Part shown: positions 1 through 4,910 of the stretch, piece by piece
Layout: every line of letters starts with the position of its first letter
Position numbering within the stretch: position 1 is the stretch's first letter
DNA from: DASSOY01 sp035776675
GTDB taxonomy: Bacteria; Bacillota; Bacilli; Bacillales; DASSOY01
NCBI GenBank assembly: GCA_035776675.1
Contig: DASTWO010000226.1
Span: 1-5,762 of the forward strand
Reading direction: 5' to 3'
Length of the DNA: 5,762 nt
Program-made: the position numbers and the translations under genes
Notes under the pieces: model-generated
What the model saw: only the letters and a program-made list of their open reading frames with translations
Told to the model about the DNA's origin: nothing
The model's database searches: none

Positions 1-136
1 AACGGGGACTCGTAAGTCTTTCCACGGTTTATGATGAACGTTATTCCAAGGTGAATTAATGGGAGGAGCCACATGCGATGACCCGCACGTGTGGTTCTGT
101 GAGAGGGGTGGTCAGTGATGGCGACCCCTACTCGAT
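1..136 (+). mobile_element. Group II intron, 3' end only (distal domain IV, V, VI)
   Basis: This is the 3' tail of a bacterial group II intron, a self-splicing ribozyme and retroelement. The sequence shows a domain V hairpin at 66-97 and a domain VI hairpin at 101-133 with an unpaired A at 130. That A lies 7 nt from a 3' end reading CTCGAT at 131-136, which fits the AY 3' boundary of the class. The proposed splice site is therefore after 136. Domains I-III and most or all of the intron-encoded reverse transcriptase/maturase lie left of the window. Positions 1-65 should be distal domain IV. One frame is open from position 3 to a TAA at 57-59 and could be the maturase C-terminus, but 18 codons are too few to confirm it. 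The intron ends 2 bp outside the stop codon of the oppositely oriented yeiH gene. The subclass cannot be settled without domains I-III. Confidence 0.88.
66..133 (+). ncRNA. Group II intron domains V and VI (catalytic hairpin and branch-point hairpin)
   Basis: Domain V: bases 66-73 (GAGCCACA) pair with 90-97 (TGTGGTTC), then TGCG at 74-77 pairs with CGCA at 84-87. This leaves a two-base CG bulge at 88-89 and a six-base terminal loop, the standard 32-34 nt domain V shape. Domain VI: GAG at 101-103 pairs with CTC at 131-133, and AGGGGT at 104-109 pairs with ACCCCT at 124-129. A130 is the only unpaired base on that side, as expected of the lariat branch-point adenosine. All pairings were made by eye; a covariance-model search was not run. 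The match to the known architecture is specific enough to be confident of the family. Confidence 0.88.
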
Positions 137-138
137 TC

Positions 139-1206
139 TTAAAGAACCAACATTGAGAAGAAAGTTAGGCCAGAGAGTAATACAGACACGATCGTCATGG
201 CAATCAAAGGGCGCAAAGCTTTTGTGCGTAATGCTTTAAAGCTGACATTTAATCCAAGGCCGACCATAGCTGCTGTCAGAATGAAGTGGGAAAGGTTTCC
301 GATTCCTGACAGGACACTGTCGTGGACTTTCACATAGTCTCCTATGACATAACTGCCAATGAGGCTCATGATCACGAATCCAATCAGGAACCACGGGAAG
401 GGTGTCTTAGCTTCTGCATCCATTTTTCCGTTGGACCGTCTTTTCATCCAAAACATGAGAACAAAGCTTAATGGCACCAACAGGAATACGCGCCCCAGTT
501 TGGCCAACAGAGCCACTGCCAATGGGTCCTGGCCGGCCGGGGCCGCCGCCAATGCCACATGGGCGATTTCATGCAAGCTGACGCCGGACCAAATGCCATA
601 TTCCATACCTGATAAAGGCAGGAAGGGACGAATGACGGTGTAAATCAACGCAAATACTGTGCCCATCAGCGCGATAATGCCGACACCGATCGCGGTATCC
701 TCTTCCTTTGCTTTTACTATCGGGGAGGCGGCCGCAATGGCGGAAGCTCCACAAACGCCTGTGCCAATTCCAAGTAGCAAAGATAAAGGGGTGTCCGCTT
801 TCATCCATTTTGCGATAAATAGAGTCAGGACAATGGCAAAAGCAATCGTAAACGCATCACGCGCCAACAACGGCAAGCCTTGATTCAGGATAACGTCAAT
901 GTTCAATTTCAGTCCGTACAGGACAATGGCGTAACGCAACAATTTCTTCCCGGAGAAATCAATTCCTTCCTTTAACGCCTTCGGATACCCCCAGATTTGT
1001 CGATAAATCACAGCCAAAATAATGGAACATGCCATTGAACCAACCCGATCCGGACCCGGAATTTGGGCTACGCCATATCCAATCAAGGCGATGGCCATAG
1101 TAAAACCAATTCCGCTCCACCAGAGCAGCCATGGTGAACGATGGGGCTGCGGATCAGGCTGGCTCTCTTGTTGTAAAGCGGTATTTCCCGATGTCTCGAT
1201 TTTCAT
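139..1206 (-). CDS. yeiH: YeiH-family putative sulfate exporter (PF03601), integral membrane protein
   Basis: The product is a 355-residue multi-spanning membrane protein of the YeiH / UPF0324 family. The family is annotated as a putative sulfate exporter, but the transported substrate is weakly established. Family hallmarks seen: GIDFSGKKLLR (81-91) followed by IVLYGLKL (94-101), the helix GTGVCGASAIAAA (148-160), and GIWSGVSLHEIAHVALAA (204-221). The last is close to the usual HEvaqV signature. About ten hydrophobic segments follow a polar, Pro-rich N-terminal tail of some 24 residues. I chose the ATG at 1204-1206 because a GGGGGA Shine-Dalgarno-like run lies 9 nt upstream. An in-frame ATG at 1231-1233 has no ribosome binding site, and the frame stays open past it through non-family sequence that crosses the promoter and the regulator. 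The length is normal and the C-terminus looks complete. It is divergent from the LysR gene, as yeiH is from yeiE in enterobacteria. The group II intron sits 2 bp past its stop. Confidence 0.9.
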   Translation of the reverse strand: MKIETSGNTALQQESQPDPQPHRSPWLLWWSGIGFTMAIALIGYGVAQIPGPDRVGSMACSIILAVIYRQIWGYPKALKEGIDFSGKKLLRYAIVLYGLKLNIDVILNQGLPLLARDAFTIAFAIVLTLFIAKWMKADTPLSLLLGIGTGVCGASAIAAASPIVKAKEEDTAIGVGIIALMGTVFALIYTVIRPFLPLSGMEYGIWSGVSLHEIAHVALAAAPAGQDPLAVALLAKLGRVFLLVPLSFVLMFWMKRRSNGKMDAEAKTPFPWFLIGFVIMSLIGSYVIGDYVKVHDSVLSGIGNLSHFILTAAMVGLGLNVSFKALRTKALRPLIAMTIVSVLLSGLTFFSMLVL

Positions 1207-1246
1207 CTTGATTTCCCCCGTTTCTAAGTCCATCGTATGACAAGGG

Positions 1247-1259
1247 TTATAATAAGTAA
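1247..1259. promoter_or_regulatory. LysR-type T-N11-A box 1 (putative operator)
   Basis: TTATAATAAGTAA fits the LysR-family T-N11-A consensus as an imperfect dyad (TTAT-N5-GTAA). It differs from box 2 at one base out of 13. It sits next to the start side of yeiH and overlaps its weak candidate promoter, the usual place for the activation subsite. The call rests on the repeat plus the adjacent LysR gene; binding has not been shown. Confidence 0.5.
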
Positions 1260-1277
1260 AATAAATTATTATGATAG

Positions 1278-1290
1278 TTACAATAAGTAA
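1278..1290. promoter_or_regulatory. LysR-type T-N11-A box 2 (putative recognition site)
   Basis: TTACAATAAGTAA is a perfect dyad (TTAC-N5-GTAA) with T-N11-A spacing. The match to box 1 extends one base upstream (GTTA, then T or C, then AATAAGTAA), and the two boxes start exactly 31 bp apart. Box 2 lies just upstream of the candidate -10 of the regulator's own gene. Binding here would be expected to repress lysR and help activate yeiH, the usual LysR logic. This is inferred from layout. Confidence 0.55.
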
Positions 1291-1295
1291 TATGT

Positions 1296-1301
1296 TATAG
1301 T
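1296..1301 (+). promoter_or_regulatory. Candidate -10 element of the LysR gene
   Basis: TATAGT matches the sigma-A -10 consensus at five of six positions. No good -35 is found at 16-18 bp spacing. Transcription would begin around 1308, giving a leader of about 20 nt that contains the ribosome binding site. If this is right, an upstream in-frame GTG at 1300 could not be the translation start. Confidence 0.35.
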
Positions 1302-1313
1302 GGGAGTATTGAA

Positions 1314-1320
1314 AAGGAGG
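1314..1320 (+). promoter_or_regulatory. Ribosome binding site that sets the TTG start of the LysR gene
   Basis: AAGGAGG is a near-perfect Shine-Dalgarno sequence. The in-frame TTG at 1330 is 9 nt downstream. An out-of-frame ATG at 1325-1327 lies only 4 nt downstream and opens a 10-codon ORF (MPWINNLTFL) ending at 1357, so two starts may compete for one site. Confidence 0.7.
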
Positions 1321-1329
1321 AAATATGCC

Positions 1330-2226
1330 TTGGATCAACAACTTGACGTTTTTGTAACTGTAGCGGAGAAGAAGAATTTCTCGCGGGCTGCCGAAGTCCT
1401 TCATATGACTCAGCCTGCTGTAAGTCAATACATCAAACAGCTGGAGCGGGAAATGGATACGAAGTTGTTGGAGAGAACCAATAAAATGGTTCGTTTAACG
1501 AAGGCGGGAGAGGTTGTTTATCATCACGCTAAGGAGATTCTCTCGCTTTCTAAAAGGATGCGGACGCTTGTGGACGATATGATGCATACTGCATCCGGTC
1601 CTTTGGCGATTGGAGCGAGTTATACTTTCGGGGAATATGTTTTGCCTCATCTTATTGCCAGGTTAAGAGACAAATATCCGCTGATCCAGCCAACCATCTT
1701 TATAGGAAATACGCGGTTGGTTGCGGAGAAAGTCGGAGGTCGGCAGTTGGATATTGGTATTGTGGAAGGAGAGGTTCATCAACCGAAGGTATATACTGAG
1801 CCGCTTGCGAATGATTATATGGAGGTTGTGGTTCATACCGGCCATCGACTAGCCGGTCGGGAAAGGATTGCGTTTTCAGATCTGAAGGATGAAACATGGA
1901 TTGTTCGGGAGGAAGGCTCCGGAACAAGGGAGATGACGGAGCGGATGTTTGAAGATCACGAGTTTCAACCGAAGTCCATGATGAAGTTTGGAAGTACGCA
2001 GGTCATTAAAGAATCAGTGGAGGCGGGACTTGGCATTTCTTTTTTATCCAAATGGGCGATCCGTAAAGAGTTGGCCTTAGGGACATTGAAAACCTTGCCC
2101 ATTGAGGAATTTCCTTTTATGCGCCAATTTTCTCTGATCACTCAGGACACGCCTTTTCAAACGAAAGCGTCAGAGGTTTTCTGGGATTTGCTACATGAGA
2201 AAATTTCCGAGATGGCTAACAACTGA
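1330..2226 (+). CDS. LysR-family transcriptional regulator, CysL/YeiE-like
   Basis: The product is a 298-residue LysR-type DNA-binding regulator. The winged helix-turn-helix spans roughly residues 1-60, with NFSRAAEVLHMTQPAVSQYI at 16-35 as the helix-turn-helix. A linker helix follows, then the type-2 periplasmic-binding-protein-like effector domain from about residue 88 (GPLAIGASYTFGEYVLP...). The motif REEGSGTRE in the effector domain is typical of the CysB/CysL/YeiE side of the family, which responds to sulfur compounds or related anions. I chose the TTG at 1330 because AAGGAGG at 1314-1320 lies 9 nt upstream and the resulting N-terminus (MDQQLDVFVTVAEKKNF) matches the family. A GTG at 1300 in the same frame lacks a ribosome binding site and overlaps the promoter. 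The gene is divergent from yeiH, its probable main target. The paired boxes upstream suggest autoregulation. It resembles B. subtilis CysL, but orthology is not proven, so no symbol is given. Confidence 0.92.
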   Translation: MDQQLDVFVTVAEKKNFSRAAEVLHMTQPAVSQYIKQLEREMDTKLLERTNKMVRLTKAGEVVYHHAKEILSLSKRMRTLVDDMMHTASGPLAIGASYTFGEYVLPHLIARLRDKYPLIQPTIFIGNTRLVAEKVGGRQLDIGIVEGEVHQPKVYTEPLANDYMEVVVHTGHRLAGRERIAFSDLKDETWIVREEGSGTREMTERMFEDHEFQPKSMMKFGSTQVIKESVEAGLGISFLSKWAIRKELALGTLKTLPIEEFPFMRQFSLITQDTPFQTKASEVFWDLLHEKISEMANN

Positions 2227-2269
2227 GGAAAGAATTTGAGTTGGATGATTATGTTCTCCGAACACAGGG

Positions 2270-2278
2270 TGCTAGAAT
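2270..2278 (+). promoter_or_regulatory. Candidate extended -10 promoter of the PLP enzyme pair
   Basis: TGCTAGAAT fits an extended -10 element (TGn followed by TAGAAT, five of six to consensus). No clear -35 precedes it, which extended -10 promoters can tolerate. The start of transcription would fall near 2285, leaving a leader of about 40 nt before the TTG start codon. No terminator hairpin is visible between the LysR stop and this element, so read-through from lysR is also possible. Confidence 0.35.
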
Positions 2279-2289
2279 CAATCTTAAGT

Positions 2290-2303
2290 TATGATTTTTC
2301 ATA
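2290..2303. repeat. Small inverted repeat between candidate promoter and ribosome binding site
   Basis: TATGA-TTTT-TCATA is a perfect 5-bp dyad with a 4-bp spacer. It lies just downstream of the proposed transcription start and upstream of the AAGGAG at 2309-2314. It could be an operator or a small leader hairpin. It is not a clear copy of the T-N11-A boxes upstream of yeiH, and chance is a real possibility in such AT-rich DNA. Confidence 0.3.
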
Positions 2304-2308
2304 TTATT

Positions 2309-2314
2309 AAGGAG
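2309..2314 (+). promoter_or_regulatory. Ribosome binding site that sets the TTG start of the threonine-synthase-like gene
   Basis: AAGGAG lies 9 nt before the TTG at 2324. Two in-frame ATG codons do not fit: the one at 2315-2317 abuts this site, and the one at 2291-2293 has no ribosome binding site and would lie almost at the proposed transcription start. Confidence 0.65.
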
Positions 2315-2323
2315 ATGTTTGTT

Positions 2324-3541
2324 TTGCGATATAGTTACGTTTCACATTTGTATTGTCCAAAATGCGGTCTTACATACAATACTGAGGAGCCTCATCAACT
2401 GTGTGAATGTGGTTCACCTCTGCTTGTGGCTTATGAAATGGATGAGTTGAGAAAAGCATTTCGGCCGGGAGATCTTGCTGAGCGGGGCGCGGACCTGTGG
2501 CGATATCATGAGCTGCTTCCGGTTCAGAATGAGGAGAACGTCGTCACACTTGGTGAGGGCATGACCCCATTGTTGCCGATGAAGCAAATCGGGCGGGATA
2601 TGGGGGTTTCGGAATTATTTATGAAAGATGAAGGGCTGGTTCCCACTGGCGCTTTCAAGGCACGGGGCGCGGCTGTTGGCGTCTCGAAAGCGAAAGAAGT
2701 TGGTGTGAAGGGACTGGCGATGCCGACAAATGGAAATGCCGGTGCGGCATGGTCTTTGTATTGTGCCCGGGCGGGGATCGATTCGACTATCGTCATGCCA
2801 AAGGACGCGCCGGAAATTACCAGAAAAGAGTGTGTGGCAGCCGGAGCGGAACTTTATCTGGTTGATGGGTTAATTGGTGATGCCGGGAAAATCGTTGGGC
2901 AAGCGGTGAATGATTATGGATTGTTCGATGCGTCAACGTTGAAAGAACCGTATCGAATTGAAGGAAAAAAAACGATGGGGTTGGAGATCGCAGAACAATT
3001 TGGCTGGGAAGTGCCAGACGTCATCTTGTATCCGACCGGTGGAGGAGTCGGTTTGATCGGAATTTACAAAGCGTTGCGGGAATTGCAGGAGCTTGGCTGG
3101 ATTGATGGTGGAAAAATGCCGCGTTTGGTAGCGGTCCAATCGGAGGGATGCGCTCCTATTGTGAAAGCGTGGGAAGAAGGGAACTCTCATGCGGAGCCAT
3201 GGGAGAATGCTTCCACAGTTGCCTTTGGTATTAATGTTGCCAAAGCACTGGGAGACTTTCTGATATTGGATGCGGTAAGGAAAACGGATGGATGTGCGAT
3301 CGCCATCGATGATGAAACAATTCTGGAGGAGCTGAAGGCGGTTGCCTCGGCTGAAGGAGCCTTTGTATGCCCGGAGGGTGCGGCTGCTTTTGCGGCGGTA
3401 AGACAATTAAGAAAGAATAGCTGGATCCGTGAAGGTGAGCGGGTTGTTGTTCTAAATACGGGAGCTGGTATCAAGTATCCGAATACTGTAAGTGTGGATG
3501 CCCCTGTTTTGCAAGCGGGTGAAAAGCTTACGAAAAAGTAA
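2324..3541 (+). CDS. Threonine-synthase-family PLP enzyme (fold type II)
   Basis: The product is a 405-residue cytosolic PLP enzyme of the threonine synthase family (COG0498). Authentic members convert O-phospho-L-homoserine to L-threonine. An N-terminal zinc-ribbon-like motif (C11-x2-C14 ... C27-x-C29) is followed by the fold-type II core. PTGAFKARG (107-115) carries the predicted Schiff-base lysine K112, MPTNGNAGAA (133-142) is the substrate carboxylate/PLP loop, STLKEPYRIEGKKT spans 204-217, PTGGGVG (237-243) is the phosphate-binding Gly loop, and NTGAGIKYP lies near the C-terminus. The TTG at 2324 is preferred, giving MRYSYVSHLYCPKCG, for the reasons given at its ribosome binding site. 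The usual PTGSFK serine is alanine here. No hom or thrB lies nearby. The gene is followed after 15 bp by a D-threonine-aldolase-like gene, probably cotranscribed. The family is certain, but the substrate is not: many proteins annotated threonine synthase lack tests, and cysteate synthase arose from this family. Confidence 0.85.
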   Translation: MRYSYVSHLYCPKCGLTYNTEEPHQLCECGSPLLVAYEMDELRKAFRPGDLAERGADLWRYHELLPVQNEENVVTLGEGMTPLLPMKQIGRDMGVSELFMKDEGLVPTGAFKARGAAVGVSKAKEVGVKGLAMPTNGNAGAAWSLYCARAGIDSTIVMPKDAPEITRKECVAAGAELYLVDGLIGDAGKIVGQAVNDYGLFDASTLKEPYRIEGKKTMGLEIAEQFGWEVPDVILYPTGGGVGLIGIYKALRELQELGWIDGGKMPRLVAVQSEGCAPIVKAWEEGNSHAEPWENASTVAFGINVAKALGDFLILDAVRKTDGCAIAIDDETILEELKAVASAEGAFVCPEGAAAFAAVRQLRKNSWIREGERVVVLNTGAGIKYPNTVSVDAPVLQAGEKLTKK

Positions 3542-3556
3542 GAGGGAGGCGCATTG

Positions 3557-4648
3557 ATGAACTTAGAAGAACTGGATACACCTTCGCTGGTGATTGATCT
3601 TGATCGGATGGAGAGAAACCTGACGGCCATGCAGAAAATGGCTGATTCCGCAGGGGTGAAATTAAGACCTCATACAAAGACTCATAAAATGGCGGAGGTC
3701 GCTCGTTTGCAATTGGATTACGGAGCCAAAGGAGTTACCGTGGCTAAGGTAAGTGAAGCGGAGGCGATGGTTAAAGCGGGAATCTCTGATATTTTCATAG
3801 CCACTGAAATTGTGGGCAATCAGAAATTGGCGCGGGTTGCGGAAATCGCGAAAAGAGCCAACATTCGAATGGCGGTCGATTCAATCTATCATGTACGGCA
3901 AATTGCAGACTTTGTCGGTAAACAATTTCCAATGAAGATTATGATAGAAGTGGATACCGGCATGCATCGATGCGGAGTGGAGCCGGATGAGGCGGTTAGT
4001 CTTGTCGGAGATATTATTGAAGAGTTTCCGCAAGTGAAGCTTGCGGGAGTCTTCACACACGAAGGACATACGTATAATGCCCGGGACAAGAAGCATATGA
4101 GACAGATCGCCATTGACGCACAAGTGGCGGTTGTTGATATCGGAAAACGGATCATGAATTTATGGGGAATTCCATGTGAGATTAGTGTTGGATGCACATT
4201 GGGACAATTGGCTGGCGAGGTTGTCGATGGGATAACGGAAATCCGCCCGGGTACCTATGTTTTTTATGATGTGGGGCATGCATATTTTTTGGGAGATAGT
4301 AAGTTTTGCGCTGTATCTATTCTGTCGACAGTTACGTCCAAGAATAATGAGGACCAGGTGGTGGCTGACGCAGGGGCAAAATCGATGACGATTGATCAAA
4401 GGTCAAGTGGTGTGTTGAAAACTAACGGGTTTGGTTTTATTAAAGGCCATTCGGAATTGTTGGTGAAAAAACTTTCCGATGAACATGCCGTAATCACGCC
4501 AGGGAGTTCATTAAATGTAGGAGACCGAATCGAGATTATCCCAAACCATGTGTGTCCAACGGTGAATTTGTATGACAGAGCTTATGGAGTCAGGGACGGA
4601 AAAGTTGAAAAGATATTTCAGGTTACTGCGAGAGGTTGTGTTCAATAG
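3557..4648 (+). CDS. D-threonine aldolase / D-serine dehydratase family PLP enzyme (fold type III)
   Basis: The product is a 363-residue cytosolic enzyme with an N-terminal alanine-racemase-type TIM barrel and a C-terminal beta domain. Members cleave D-3-hydroxy amino acids (D-threonine to glycine and acetaldehyde) or dehydrate D-serine, using PLP and a divalent metal. RPHTKTHK (37-44) carries the predicted Schiff-base lysine K41. EVDTGMHRCG (131-140), VFTHEGHTY (165-173) and TEIRPGTYVFYD (227-238) are barrel motifs of the family. PNHVCPTVNLYD holds a likely metal pair, H331 and C333. The ATG at 3557 has GGGAGG at 3544-3549, 7 nt upstream; a TTG directly before it is the alternative. The segment GCTLG (212-216) stands where many relatives have a G-S/G-TP-T/S loop. 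The preceding gene ends 15 bp upstream, so the two are likely translated from one message. Aldolase versus dehydratase cannot be decided from sequence alone. Confidence 0.88.
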   Translation: MNLEELDTPSLVIDLDRMERNLTAMQKMADSAGVKLRPHTKTHKMAEVARLQLDYGAKGVTVAKVSEAEAMVKAGISDIFIATEIVGNQKLARVAEIAKRANIRMAVDSIYHVRQIADFVGKQFPMKIMIEVDTGMHRCGVEPDEAVSLVGDIIEEFPQVKLAGVFTHEGHTYNARDKKHMRQIAIDAQVAVVDIGKRIMNLWGIPCEISVGCTLGQLAGEVVDGITEIRPGTYVFYDVGHAYFLGDSKFCAVSILSTVTSKNNEDQVVADAGAKSMTIDQRSSGVLKTNGFGFIKGHSELLVKKLSDEHAVITPGSSLNVGDRIEIIPNHVCPTVNLYDRAYGVRDGKVEKIFQVTARGCVQ

Positions 4649-4685
4649 TTGAGGCTTTGAAGTTGGTGCAACTCATAGTTGTTTG

Positions 4686-4765
4686 GACGCAAATAATTGA
4701 AATTCGACGCATATTTTGAGGTTTTGACGCAAATCTTTTAAATTTAACGCATGAAATCTGACTTT
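4686..4765 (+). repeat. Four tandem 20-bp-periodic GACGCA units
   Basis: The hexamer [G/A]ACGCA starts at 4686, 4706, 4726 and 4746, exactly 20 bp apart each time. Each is followed by A or T and then an AT-rich filler of about 13 bp that is only loosely conserved (AATAATTGAAATT, TATTTTGAGGTTT, AATCTTTTAAATT, TGAAATCTGACTT). A degenerate fifth copy (GGCACAAG) falls in the same register at 4766. No cas genes, long repeats or unique spacers are present, so this is not a CRISPR array. It may be a protein-binding array, curved DNA, or a decayed intergenic repeat. Confidence 0.6.
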
Positions 4766-4819
4766 GGCACAAGCTGGCTTCGTGGTAGACCTAGTTATCC
4801 GGTCAAATGGCTTCATCAT

Positions 4820-4867
4820 CGGTGAAAAAACACTTTCACATCAAAAACGAACATTATTCACCGTGAA
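4820..4867. repeat. Cluster of TTCAC/GTGAA inverted repeats
   Basis: Three overlapping dyads share the same half-site. GTGAAA-N6-TTTCAC spans 4822-4839, TTCAC-C-GTGAA spans 4857-4867, and the longer CGGTGAA ... TTCACCG pairs 4820-4826 with 4857-4863. The cluster lies about 45-90 bp upstream of the TATAAT box of the EcsC-family gene. That is a plausible place for an operator, though not for a terminator, as no T-run follows. Confidence 0.4.
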
Positions 4868-4910
4868 AAGCTATGTAAATGGCCCTTTTTCCTTTCTAGG
4901 CGAAAACTTG

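Larger units (their letters stand above)
1207..1329. promoter_or_regulatory. Divergent yeiH/LysR control region
   Basis: This AT-rich gap lies between two divergent start codons. It holds two matching T-N11-A boxes (1247-1259 and 1278-1290), a 7-bp inverted repeat ATAATAA-N10-TTATTAT (1249-1272), a TATAGT -10-like element for the regulator (1296-1301), and the regulator's ribosome binding site (1314-1320). For yeiH, a weak - strand promoter can be proposed: a TTTACT -35 and a TACGAT -10 with 17-bp spacing, ending near 1231. Both are poor matches. Weak -35 elements on both sides would suit control by a LysR activator. The promoter placement is inference. Confidence 0.6.

Noticed and set aside
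3..59. C-terminus of the intron-encoded reverse transcriptase in frame 3
   Set aside because: Only 18 codons are visible and they match no recognisable maturase C-terminal motif; mentioned under the intron but not called as a gene.
1207..1428. N-terminal extension of yeiH to an ATG at 1428, or to 1233
   Set aside because: The longer form would cross the promoter region and the start of the LysR gene with non-family sequence. The ATG at 1233 has no ribosome binding site, whereas the ATG at 1206 has a GGGGGA run 9 nt upstream.
2227..2323. T-box or other amino-acid-responsive leader before the threonine-synthase-like gene
   Set aside because: The gap is only 97 bp and shows no T-box core motif, terminator/antiterminator pair or known riboswitch signature.
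2933..3630. Long - strand frames opposite the threonine-synthase-like gene
   Set aside because: They are shadows of a clearly conserved + strand gene, lack ribosome binding sites and show no recognisable domains.
4669..4686. Intrinsic terminator after the D-threonine-aldolase-like gene
   Set aside because: The CAACT-CAT-AGTTG hairpin has a 5-bp, mostly AT stem and is followed by only three Ts before GG, too weak to call.
4686..4765. CRISPR array
   Set aside because: The conserved part of each unit is only 6-7 bp, the period is 20 bp, the filler is AT-rich rather than unique spacer sequence, and no cas genes are present.
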